Source: an uncultured Pseudoteredinibacter sp.
GTDB taxonomy: Bacteria; Pseudomonadota; Gammaproteobacteria; Pseudomonadales; Cellvibrionaceae
Direction: 5' to 3'
Assembly (NCBI RefSeq): GCF_947502065.1
Contig: NZ_CANMYE010000012.1
Location: 1-64,000, forward strand
Length of the DNA stretch: 64,000 nucleotides
Within the stretch, counting starts at the first letter, position 1, and the number at the start of each line of letters is the position of its first letter. Under the pieces are notes generated by a model, which saw nothing but the letters and a program-made list of their open reading frames with translations, did no database searches and had not been told where the DNA came from. A program made the position numbers and the translations under genes. Of this stretch, positions 1 to 8,838 are shown piece by piece.

Positions 1-3000
1 TTCGTCACCGGTTGCACCAGCATTATTGTCATCAATGGTGACAGTTGGCGAGCCATCACTTGTGCCAGTAACAGTTACGATTACAGTGGTAGTCGAGAAA
101 CTTCCGTCGCTATCTTTTAAGGTGTAGCTAAATGTATCTGTCGCCGTAGCGCCTTCAGCCAATGCAGCGGCACCTGCGCCAGGAGTGTAAGTGTAAGAAC
201 CATCAGCTTGAAGGGTTAGCGAACCCAGCGAACCTGCAATAGCCGTATTAACACCGCCGGAGATATCACCCGCTTGTATGCCAGCAACTACACCGGTAAT
301 GGCGGCGGCATCAGCGCCATCTATATCGGCACCACCAACATCGGTGCGAACATTACCTGTTGCGTTTGTAACAGCATCAGTTGAATCTGCATCCGCATTA
401 GCTACAGGCGCTGTGTCTGTAACCAAAATATCTAATACGCCTGAAGCCGTGCTACCTGCTAGGTCTTCAATGGTAACCGCAAAAGCATCGGTAATTTCTC
501 CACCAGCGTGGTCTTTAGCCGTTCCGCTTGGGTCGTAATTGTAGGTCACTAAGCCGCTAGAAGGATCGTAATTGGTTATGGTCAACGTGCCTTCGCTACC
601 AGCAACAGTTATGTTGCTAAGCGAGGCATTCGCTAAGGCCGTAGCGCTAACAAGCTGCCCAGCAATGGTGAAGTTTGCCAAACCATCTGGAGCACTGATA
701 GTGAAAGTATTGGCGGTAATACTCGAGTTTTCAGCCACACTTTCATCACCAGTAGCTGCACCATTGTTGTCAGAAATAGTAACACTTGGGTCACCATCAT
801 CTACAGGGTTGATCGTTATTTGTAGCTGAGAATTAACTATCGCAGCCCCATCAGTAACTTGATAATCCACCGTGGGGCCTGCGCCGTTATAGTTTGGTGC
901 AGGGCTAAATGTATAACTTCCGTCACTGTTTAAAGTGAAGTCACCAATAGCTACGCCAGCCTGAGTTACAGGAACTGTCGTACCCACTGCGTAGTTTGTA
1001 CCCCCAATGCTAAACCCGCTAACTGTGGCGGGACTTGGCCCGTCCGGGTTGCTGCTATTATCTAAAACATTACCACTGATAGGAGTGTCTTCATTGGTAG
1101 TGACGTTTTCATCACCATCAGTTAAATCGTTTACCGCTCCCACACTTAAATTCAAAGTTGAGGTGACTGATGATGCACCATCACCCACTGTGTAGTTCAC
1201 AGCCGGAACAGGACCCGCATAGTTGTTAGCAGGATTAAAGGTAAAGCTGCCATCACTATTAAGCGTAAGCTGCCCTACTGTTACCCCACCATCAACAATA
1301 GTAGCGGTATCACCGGCCACATAGTTTGTACCACCAACCGTAAAGCCCGTGACTTCAGTTGGCCCAGGGCCATCTGGGTTCGTGCTATTAGTAAGGACGT
1401 TATCTGATAGGGGCGTATCTTCAGGTGTAGAGAAAGTTTCGTCGCCATCACTTAAGTCATTCACCGCACCGACGGAGATCGATAAGGTAGAGGATACCGT
1501 ATCCACCCCGTCCGTTACGGTGTAACTGACTACAGGAACAGGGCCGTTGTAGTTCAGCTCAGGGGTAAAGGTATAGGAGCCATCAATATCAATAAATAAA
1601 CTACCAACGCCAGTTATCGTGGCGGTTTGGCCAGGGGTATAGTTGCTGCCATCAACTGTAAAGCTCACCAAATTCTCGGAAGGCCCGTCAGGGTTGACAA
1701 CATTCGCCAAAATATTTCCAGTACCCACAGTGTCTTCAGGTACCGTCACAACTTCATTACCATCACTTAGAATATTGGGCGCAATTACAGTGATATTTAA
1801 AGAAGATGTGACTTCGTTAATACCATCACTGACGATGTATTGAACGGCCGGTACTGTACCGGCAAAACCGGAACTGGCGCCGAAGCTGTAGCTCCCGTCA
1901 GCGCCAATAGTGAACGAGCCCAAGCCAGCAACAGTAACCGACTCACCAGCTTGGTATTGCGTACCATTAAAGGTAAAGCTGGTCACTACCGCAGGTTCCG
2001 GGCCATCCGGATTATCTGTATTGGCTAAGACATTTCCTGATGTGGTTTCACCAGACAAGAGGGTTGCGGTTTCATCGCTATCGGCCAGAATATTGGCCGC
2101 ATCTACATTGATGATCAGCGTCGCCACATCACTTGATCCATCCGCGTCTTGCATTGTGTAAGAGAATATATCCTCTCCAAACGCACCTGGATTGGCGGTG
2201 TATTGGTAACTGCCATCAGCATTTAAGACCAGGGTTCCCTTTTCAGAAACGATTGTTTGCCCCACTCCGGTATTGCTTTGTTCTGCGCTGTCGCCACTAA
2301 CCACACCGACTACAACAGCGGCTCCAGCACCATCTGCACCCAGTTGATCAGCCACGCCATCAGTATTGTTTGCGTCACCCGCTGCCACATCTTGGGCTGT
2401 GATTACATTGCCTGTAGCTTGTAAGCTGACGTCGACAGCATCATTCTGGTCTTGTGCTATCGGGGCGTCATCAAGAATCCCAATATTTAAAGTGGAGCTA
2501 ATATCGTCAGCTGCATTTCCATCATTATCACTGATCAATACAGAAAAGCTTTCTTGCACCGCTCCTTGACTATGGTCTGCGGCCTGATCAAGCTCGTAGC
2601 GGTAGTTAATGCTATTGGCATCTACCGATGTAATTATTAGTCGTCCAAACTGCCCCTGTACTTCAGATACTTGCAGTTCGCCATTGACGATAATATTGGC
2701 ACCGCCAATTTGCACTGTGGCAACACCATCACCGGCGAAATATCGAATCTCACCTTCTGTGATATTTGAATTATCTCCTGCCGAGGTGCCATTGAGTAAA
2801 CCGGCTTCGCTGACCGTATTTTGATCCACACCTGAACCATCAGGGCCCGGAGGAGCAATGTCTAAACTTGGGATTGCATCTATATTAATCGTGAGGCTCG
2901 CAGTGGATAGATCACCATCCGCATCACTTACCGTGTAGCTGAATACATCTTGACCTATGGACTCTCTAAAAGGAGTATATTGATAGGAGCCGTCAGCGTT

Positions 3001-3765
3001 TAAGATCAAGGTACCTTTATCAGAGCTAAAAGCTTGGCCTACATTGCTGCCATCGCTGACCACGACACCAGCAGTTACACTGACCCCAACAACAATCGAG
3101 GCAGCAAAACCGTTAAGGCCGCCATCATCAGCGTTGCCATCGTCCGTATTGCTGTCGCCATTTGCAGCATCAATACCCGTTACTACATTACCAGTGGCCA
3201 CTCCAAGACTGGTCACCGAATCTACATCATCAGTAGCCTCTGGTTCAGAGTCGAAAGCCTCAGATTGATCGCTTGGGTCTGTGAACACACTATCTGGAGC
3301 ATTAGTTTCAAAGCCCGCCAAGGGGATAGTTTCAGCGCCAGTTAATACAAAACGCACGCCGGCGCCCGCCGAACTACCAGTCCCTGAAGAGGTAGGGGCC
3401 GTACCCGCCGCCGTCGCGGGCAGTAGCTCCTCCAAGTTCAACCCTTCTTCTAGGGCCTGCTCTAGTCGGTCAAAGTTCACACCTTCATCGACAGCGTCTT
3501 CAACTTTGTTCTTCTTGATCAGATCCAGCAAACGCTGGTCGATATCAATCTCTTGCTCATGTCCCAGTACCAGAACGCCGCCAGCAAACTTCACCAATAC
3601 CGCTGATTCAGGGCCAGTATGCAGAACCTGCCCTTTGGTGATGCTTTCACCTACAGAGACAATACGGCCATTTTGATCTACAGCCTTGCCCTTTACAGCA
3701 AAAACAATCCCCTTCTGATCACTTACTGGCAAGTTTTGAATATCTTTAGATGCAATATTAGTCAC
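1..3765 (-). CDS. LapA-like giant repeat adhesin, N-terminal part (runs off left edge)
   Basis: Open frame of 1255 codons without a stop to base 1, so only the N-terminus is seen. It starts at GTG 3765, preceded by GAGGGAA at good spacing. Residues about 15-80 resemble the N-terminal retention module of type I secreted adhesins (VKGKAV, VGESITKGQVLHTG, VKFAGGVLVLG). Residues 118-121 read TAAG, the di-alanine motif cut by LapG proteases in LapA-type adhesins, followed by a Gly/Ser/Thr-rich linker. The rest is tandem cadherin/VCBS-like units (DGSYQYTP then FSYTVSDADGDLS). Family knowledge: such proteins are exported by a type I system and held in the outer membrane until proteolysis. The C-terminal RTX and secretion signal would lie outside the window. 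The short plus-strand frames here are shadows. Confidence 0.88.
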   Translation of the reverse strand, partial: MTNIASKDIQNLPVSDQKGIVFAVKGKAVDQNGRIVSVGESITKGQVLHTGPESAVLVKFAGGVLVLGHEQEIDIDQRLLDLIKKNKVEDAVDEGVNFDRLEQALEEGLNLEELLPATAAGTAPTSSGTGSSAGAGVRFVLTGAETIPLAGFETNAPDSVFTDPSDQSEAFDSEPEATDDVDSVTSLGVATGNVVTGIDAANGDSNTDDGNADDGGLNGFAASIVVGVSVTAGVVVSDGSNVGQAFSSDKGTLILNADGSYQYTPFRESIGQDVFSYTVSDADGDLSTASLTINIDAIPSLDIAPPGPDGSGVDQNTVSEAGLLNGTSAGDNSNITEGEIRYFAGDGVATVQIGGANIIVNGELQVSEVQGQFGRLIITSVDANSINYRYELDQAADHSQGAVQESFSVLISDNDGNAADDISSTLNIGILDDAPIAQDQNDAVDVSLQATGNVITAQDVAAGDANNTDGVADQLGADGAGAAVVVGVVSGDSAEQSNTGVGQTIVSEKGTLVLNADGSYQYTANPGAFGEDIFSYTMQDADGSSDVATLIINVDAANILADSDETATLLSGETTSGNVLANTDNPDGPEPAVVTSFTFNGTQYQAGESVTVAGLGSFTIGADGSYSFGASSGFAGTVPAVQYIVSDGINEVTSSLNITVIAPNILSDGNEVVTVPEDTVGTGNILANVVNPDGPSENLVSFTVDGSNYTPGQTATITGVGSLFIDIDGSYTFTPELNYNGPVPVVSYTVTDGVDTVSSTLSISVGAVNDLSDGDETFSTPEDTPLSDNVLTNSTNPDGPGPTEVTGFTVGGTNYVAGDTATIVDGGVTVGQLTLNSDGSFTFNPANNYAGPVPAVNYTVGDGASSVTSTLNLSVGAVNDLTDGDENVTTNEDTPISGNVLDNSSNPDGPSPATVSGFSIGGTNYAVGTTVPVTQAGVAIGDFTLNSDGSYTFSPAPNYNGAGPTVDYQVTDGAAIVNSQLQITINPVDDGDPSVTISDNNGAATGDESVAENSSITANTFTISAPDGLANFTIAGQLVSATALANASLSNITVAGSEGTLTITNYDPSSGLVTYNYDPSGTAKDHAGGEITDAFAVTIEDLAGSTASGVLDILVTDTAPVANADADSTDAVTNATGNVRTDVGGADIDGADAAAITGVVAGIQAGDISGGVNTAIAGSLGSLTLQADGSYTYTPGAGAAALAEGATATDTFSYTLKDSDGSFSTTTVIVTVTGTSDGSPTVTIDDNNAGATGDE

Positions 3766-3874
3766 TGCAATTCCCTCTAAAACTGGTCGGCATTTTGCAA
3801 CAACACGGCAATTTGGTAACAAAATGGCTTAACAATCATTTATTGCTATAGCAACCTTCATTTTATATTGAAAA

Positions 3875-3890
3875 TGTGACCCACACCACA
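3875..3890 (-). promoter_or_regulatory. CRP/Vfr-like binding site upstream of adhesin
   Basis: The plus strand reads TGTGACCCACACCACA, that is TGTGA-N6-CCACA, 9 of 10 positions of the CRP/Vfr consensus TGTGA-N6-TCACA. It sits about 110 bases before the adhesin start and just upstream of a TATAAA on the coding strand. Binding and the direction of any effect are inferred. Confidence 0.35.
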
Positions 3891-4593
3891 AAGTAGTAAG
3901 CCGTCCATCTGCCGAGTAGACCAAACGTGCGCTTGCATATAAACCTTAGTATTAGAAGATCCTCTAGCACTAAGTTTTATAGGAAACCCAATGAATATAA
4001 GCGGAGCACTGTCCCATTAAAGCAAAGACCACTAAGAAGTCGGAAAGAGGGCCACTAGGCCTCCCAAAGCATCGATTTAATGTCGCTGTTGACCCGTTTA
4101 GCCTAATCAAAGGCCCAATATCAACTCACGATGACAATCAGGGCCATAAAGTCCACCAAGAGCCCTGTGCCCATCGGAGTCTCCGCCAACTGCTGCGGGA
4201 CTATTCTTAAGGGCATTCAGCTTGGAGTATCGCCATGTGCCAACAACGGGGCGACAAAACTTATACTTCGCAAAACAAAGAGCCGTACCTTTACATCGAT
4301 ATCGCGCTACCTTGATACGGATACTAGCGGCAAACAGTACAAACCAGTGCGCCACCCACAGAGGCTGCAAAGGGTTTTGTTAGATTTGCAAATACTGCTG
4401 CAAAGACTCTCGTTTTATTGAGCACTTGCCAAACATAACGGCGACCCCAGCGAAACCGATGCCCCTCACAATTGAAATACCGCAAGGTGAAAAGAAAACC
4501 CAAAAGGCATTGCTGTTATTAAGCCAAGCTATCAAACCATGCCGAATTATGCGCAGTGCGATAAGAAAGGTGCGCCAGATAGGTATTTGTAAA

Positions 4594-4638
4594 TAGTAGA
4601 GAGTTACTTAGTAGAGAGTTGCTTAGAAGAGAATCGTG
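4594..4638. repeat. 15-base tandem repeat, three copies
   Basis: Three adjacent 15-base units: TAGTAGAGAGTTACT, TAGTAGAGAGTTGCT and the decayed TAGAAGAGAATCGTG. The first two differ at one base. The array is intergenic, downstream of the 4745-6067 gene and past its terminator. No function is evident. Confidence 0.75.
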
Positions 4639-4706
4639 CAAGATAAACAAGAAATCTTTTTGCTCAAGTGAACCACAAAGGGAAAAATAAGAGAAAAGAT
4701 TAATCA

Positions 4707-4733
4707 CTCGAAGGCAGAGAACCTGCCTTCGAG
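4707..4733 (-). terminator. Rho-independent terminator of the BdlA-like gene
   Basis: A perfect 11-bp stem (CTCGAAGGCAG / CTGCCTTCGAG) with a 5-base loop lies 12 bases after the stop codon. On the minus strand it is followed by a T-rich tract (TGATTAATCTTTTCTC). Confidence 0.8.
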
Positions 4734-4744
4734 ATGAGCTGGAA

Positions 4745-6067
4745 TTAACGCACAGCCTGCGAGTATGAATCTATCGCGCTTACCACTTCACTAGACGCGG
4801 TTTGAATCTTATCAATAACCTCACCTGTCTCTTGGGCCAACTCGACACCGTGCAATGCCTGCTCAAGGGTTTTACCCATGCTGGTCGATGCCGAAGAAGT
4901 ATCTTCTTGGATAGAGTGAATCATTGTTGATATCTCAGAAGTAGATTGCGAGGTTCTCGCGGCCAACTGCCTTACTTCATCAGCCACCACGGCAAAGCCT
5001 CTGCCTTGCTCACCAGCTCGAGCCGCCTCAATAGCCGCGTTCAATGCCAACAAGTTGGTTTGATCCGCAATCTCCTGGATGGTGCTAATAATTGAGTTAA
5101 TTTGTGTAGAGCGAGCGTTTAAGCTTTCGATATGTTCAGAGGATTGCTTCACCGAGCCAGCAATATTATTCATTTCTTGGGCAGCGTTTTCGATAACCGC
5201 GCCACCTTGCTTGGCGATATCTAAAGTTTCACCAGAGATTTTTCTGGCAATTGAAGCACTCTCTTCGGTTCGATGGGCCATTTCAGTCTGCTTGGTAATA
5301 TCAGAAGCAAACTTCACCACACGAAACAAGCGCCCCTTAGTATCGTAAACAGGATTATAAGAAGCCTCTAGCCACAGCACGCGACCACTGGCATCGACAC
5401 GCTTGAATTGCCCCGCGGCAAACTGACCATTATTTAGCTGCTGCCACATCTGTTTATATTCGTCACTGGCAACTAGCTCAGCGTCGCAGAACATACTGTG
5501 ATGCTTTCCAACAATCTGCTCTTTGCTGTAGCCCACGGTACTTAGAAAGTTTTCATTACAATCAATGATAGTGCCATCAGGTTCAAATTCGATAATGGCA
5601 GAAGATCGGCTAAGAGCATCCACCTTTGCTTTAATAGATTGCTGCTCCATAACCCGGGCGGTAATATCGGCAGCGAATTTCACCACCCTTTCCACCTGGC
5701 CGTTATGGCCTCGAATAGGATTGTAAGTCGCCTCTAGCCAGACCACCTCGCCTTCCTTATTCACTCGATCAAAGCGCCCCGAAACCAGCTGGCCACTGCG
5801 AAGCTCTTCCCAAAACTGACGATACTCTTCACTCTGGGCGTAGTCTGGCGCGCAAAACATACGATGATGTTTACCCAAAACGTCACTAATCGAGTAGCCC
5901 GTTGTTTTTAAAAAATTATCGTTAGCCTTCAATACATTACCGGCAGGATCAAACTCGATCACTGCCATAGATTGATCCAGCATTCCCAGCACAGAATTGC
6001 AGGCCCGCAGCTCTTCCTTGAGCTGGCTATTTTCTCTTTCTAACTCTGCAGAACCAAATCCAAACAT
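4745..6067 (-). CDS. BdlA-like soluble chemoreceptor (PAS-PAS-MCP signalling domain)
   Basis: A 440-residue protein with no membrane segment. A short N-terminal coiled coil (about 8-30) is followed by PAS1 (about 30-140), PAS2 (about 150-265) and a methyl-accepting signalling domain (about 270-435) with the conserved hairpin QTNLLALNAAIEAARAGEQG. The order and the N-terminal text (SMAVIEFD, LGKHHRMFC) closely resemble Pseudomonas BdlA, a biofilm dispersion protein of similar length. By family analogy it senses redox or an internal cue through PAS and signals to CheA, probably via CheW. No C-terminal methyltransferase-tethering pentapeptide is seen. It is monocistronic, with a sigma-28-like promoter (6104-6130) and its own terminator. 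A plain Aer-type aerotaxis receptor is the alternative. Confidence 0.88.
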   Translation of the reverse strand: MFGFGSAELERENSQLKEELRACNSVLGMLDQSMAVIEFDPAGNVLKANDNFLKTTGYSISDVLGKHHRMFCAPDYAQSEEYRQFWEELRSGQLVSGRFDRVNKEGEVVWLEATYNPIRGHNGQVERVVKFAADITARVMEQQSIKAKVDALSRSSAIIEFEPDGTIIDCNENFLSTVGYSKEQIVGKHHSMFCDAELVASDEYKQMWQQLNNGQFAAGQFKRVDASGRVLWLEASYNPVYDTKGRLFRVVKFASDITKQTEMAHRTEESASIARKISGETLDIAKQGGAVIENAAQEMNNIAGSVKQSSEHIESLNARSTQINSIISTIQEIADQTNLLALNAAIEAARAGEQGRGFAVVADEVRQLAARTSQSTSEISTMIHSIQEDTSSASTSMGKTLEQALHGVELAQETGEVIDKIQTASSEVVSAIDSYSQAVR

Positions 6068-6103
6068 TGTTGAACACCCATATTATAAAAACGTGATATT
6101 AAG

Positions 6104-6130
6104 TTATCGCTTAAACCCACCATAACTTTA
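6104..6130 (-). promoter_or_regulatory. Sigma-28 (FliA)-like promoter of the BdlA-like gene
   Basis: On the minus strand: TAAAGTTA, an 11-base spacer, then AGCGATAA. The E. coli FliA consensus is TAAAGTTT-N11-GCCGATAA, so 13 of 16 positions match with the exact spacer. It ends 37 bases before the start codon. Confidence 0.6.
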
Positions 6131-6363
6131 GGTTATCTGTGTAATTTTCACGCACTTCAATTGTGCATAGGCCACTAAAAGCGCACTCTTGAGCAATACT
6201 CCAGTACACATCAGACTCTACTGCGATTTTGAAATGCTTATATATTCACTCTAGCAGTTTCTGGGACAAGTACTTGCCGTTCGTCTAAGTTGCCCATTTT
6301 TTAGATATGACCACGTGGTTTAAAAAGAATGGCAAGCGCTGATCTAGGTCAAGCAACCTAAGC

Positions 6364-6390
6364 TAATATAGTTGTCTAAACAGCCGATAA
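6364..6390 (+). promoter_or_regulatory. Sigma-28 (FliA)-like promoter of the NIT chemoreceptor
   Basis: TAAT, a 15-base spacer, then GCCGATAA, which is the exact FliA -10 consensus with a 3-of-4 -35 core at the right distance. It lies 43 bases upstream of the ATG at 6433, which has a strong CGGAGGG ribosome-binding site. It faces the other sigma-28-like promoter across the same intergenic region. Confidence 0.65.
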
Positions 6391-6432
6391 ACCTCCTAAC
6401 AGGGTGTTTTTCAATTTGCCTCGGAGGGACCT

Positions 6433-8415
6433 ATGCAGGCTTTTTTACGTTTTCCTATTATTCTCAAGCTCTTACTAATGGCTGTGCCACCGCTACTCTT
6501 AGCGCTGTATTTTATGGCGACAAGTATCACTGACAATCATAGCCGCGCAGTAAAAATGGAAGCCTATCTAAAACTCAGTCAAGTCTCCCTACATGCCAAC
6601 GCATTGGTTCATGAATTACAAAAAGAGCGCGGAGCTTCCGCCATTTTTCTAAGCAGCGAAGGCGAGAGTTTTGCCAATGAACTTACCCAACAACGAGCTA
6701 ATAGCGAGAAAAGCCTGCAAGCACTACGCCAAAGCTTATCTAATTACAAAGCCTACACACCGGTTCTTGAAAGTATATTAAAAGACCTTGATAGCTCACT
6801 GGCAGGGATAGATAAGCTACGCCAGGAAATCGATGCACTACAAATAAATGTGTCGACCGCAGTTGAGCGATACACGCAGAAGAATCGTAACCTACTGGCT
6901 ATCACCTCATTTATTGTTAAGGACGCTGATGATAGCCAAGTATCTAAATCTGCTTCAGCTTATGTTTACTTGCTAAAAGCCAAGGAACTTGCCGGATTGG
7001 AAAGGGCCTTGATCAGTCGCGCCTTCTCCTAAGATTACGCCACAAACGACCTCAAGAATAAATATATCTCCTTAGCTGTATTACAAAGCAATTTTTTTGA
7101 GCTAGCTCAGCAATACGCGAGCAATAGCGACTCAGAAAGAATCAAGCAAGCACTTAGCAGTACCATAAGCATTCAAATTGAGCAGGTACGTAAAATAGCA
7201 TGGAGTAAAAATAGCGAATTCTCAATAGCAGCAGGGGATTGGTTTTCCGATTCAAGCAAACGTATAAACTTGCTAAGGGAAATCGAACTATCACTAGAGT
7301 CTAGCTTTAATCGCTTAACAGAAACGAATGCCAAAAACGCCTGGAATACTTTTTGGAATTTAATCGCTCTATCAATAATCTCATCTTTGGCTTCAGTTTT
7401 TCTTAGTTGGTTTTTTCTTAAATTGATTACCAAGCAGCTTAACTCTATCAACAGTTCAATGAACACCCTAATCAGAGACTCTGATCTCAGCGTAAAAGCA
7501 CAGGTTTATGCTAAAGACGAATTGGGCTCGTTAGCTGAGTCCTTCAACACCACGGTAGACCACATTCGAAACCTAGTTGAAGAAGTGAGGATCGCCGATC
7601 TCTCATTGAATAATGCAGTAGCCAGTTTAGACGGCGAGTCCAATAATGTTACTAAACAGGTTAACGAAGGAGTACGTCAAGCTGAAATGGCCTCTATGGC
7701 CATGAGTGAGATGGGTAATACGGTAAAAGAAGTTGCACTTAATTGTGCAAACGCGGCGGAGCAATCCAAAAGCGCGTCACAGCACGCCAAGCTTGGCAAT
7801 CAATCGATTAATAATGTTCGCGAAGAAATGGAAAAACTCAGTCACGACTTAAGTACAACCAATACCATCATACAAAAGCTAGCAAAGGACAGTGAGGAAA
7901 TAGGCAGTATATTAGATGTTATTGAGGGTATCTCAGAGCAAACAAATCTATTAGCTTTGAATGCTGCTATCGAAGCGGCTCGCGCTGGAGAGGCTGGGAG
8001 AGGGTTTTCCGTCGTCGCCGAAGAGGTGCGCTCACTTGCTCTCAAGACCCAACAATCAACCGGACAAATTCAAGAAAATATTGAGAAGATTCAAGCCGGC
8101 AGTCGCGGTTCAGCATCCGCAATTAGTGGCAGCATGCAAAGAGCCCAGAGCACTGACGTTAGCCTGCAAGAAACACTAGAGGGCATTGGCAATATCACTC
8201 AACAAATGGAGCAACTCAATAGGCTTAATTGCCAAGTTGCAACTGCAACAGAACAACAATCTAGCACTAGCACTGAAGTCGACCAGAATGTTCAATTTAT
8301 TCGCAAGCAGTATTTGGCAACCAATGAAAGTGCGGAGCGAGTGCGCAAAGCAAGTGGCGATGTTAGTAAAGTGTCACAGCGCATTACAAATTGTGTAAAT
8401 CGCTTTAAATTATAA
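6433..8415 (+). pseudogene. NIT-HAMP methyl-accepting chemotaxis protein split by one in-frame stop
   Basis: Codons 1-199 (6433-7032) encode TM1 (about 8-28) and the first part of a nitrate/nitrite-sensing NIT domain (motif KERGASAIFLSS). They end at TAA 7030-7032. The same frame then continues without a gap (DYATNDLKNKYISL...) through the rest of the sensor, TM2 (about 7350-7440), HAMP, and a full signalling domain with QTNLLALNAAIEAARAGEAG to the stop at 8413-8415. Without the TAA this would be one receptor of 660 residues. There is no frameshift, and the promoter and ribosome-binding site look intact. Possible readings: a recent nonsense mutation, a sequencing error, read-through, or internal reinitiation at ATG 7270, which would give a receptor without a sensor. 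Confidence 0.85.
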
Positions 8416-8838
8416 ACCCATCGAGGTTTCTTAAAACCCCGTTAAGCAACCACGAAATCCCGAATAGCTGCAAGACACTTAGCGCTAGCTATAGTATTTA
8501 AGGCACTCTTGAATTACCACAGCTAGCCTTTTGGCAAACAACTTACAGTTACACCTTAAAGCAAGCCCCCTTCAATCATGCCATTAAACGACGCCCAACG
8601 GCCGCCTTCACTCTCTTCGAGCATCAAAATTCACTACTCAACACCGTGGCAAGAAACTTTACGCGCCAAACTACTAAAACTAGTAGTGCCCGCCTGCCAG
8701 CTCAAAAGAGATAATTTAGACGCAACCGCAATGAGCTTGAAATAGAAGCAAGTATTTGGGTAACAATGTGTAATCGATACCCATCATTTTTCGAACTAAG
8801 GTAGCCAAATAAATAACGTCATTCGCCGGGAAAGGATT
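8416..8838 (+). other. Leader region of the first autotransporter gene
   Basis: 423 bases without a gene. An imperfect hairpin (about 8421-8441) follows the chemoreceptor stop. Two elements recur upstream of the second autotransporter gene: AAAACTAGTAGTG (8676-8688, again at 12680-12692) and TTGGGTAACAATGTGTAATCG (8756-8776, related to 12742-12761). The start codon at 8839 is preceded by GGGAAAGGA. Confidence 0.55.
8756..8776 (+). promoter_or_regulatory. Conserved element before autotransporter 1
   Basis: The element reads like TTGG(G)TAACAA(AA)TGTAATCG, shared with 12742-12761 allowing one-base and two-base gaps. It lies 62 bases before the start codon, and the second copy lies 73 bases before its gene. 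Conservation between paralogues suggests a promoter or operator. The protein that reads it is unknown. Confidence 0.45.

Larger units (their letters stand above)
3766..4744. other. Long intergenic region upstream of the adhesin
   Basis: About 980 bases without a convincing gene. It should hold the adhesin promoter: on the minus strand a TATAAA (3862-3867) lies about 100 bases before the GTG start, next to a CRP/Vfr-like palindrome. It also carries a 14-base motif shared with the autotransporter leaders (3813-3826), a 15-base tandem repeat (4594-4638) and the chemoreceptor terminator (4707-4733). Two overlapping opposite frames near 4107-4421 have no ribosome-binding site or recognisable protein motif and were not called. 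Confidence 0.6.

Noticed and set aside
1..3765. Repetitive DNA that could suggest a CRISPR or satellite array
   Set aside because: The repeats are long, degenerate and in frame; they encode cadherin/VCBS-like protein units.
4107..4421. Two overlapping opposite-strand frames (87 and 96 codons)
   Set aside because: No ribosome-binding site, no recognisable motif, and they are mutually exclusive; likely chance frames in a long intergenic region.
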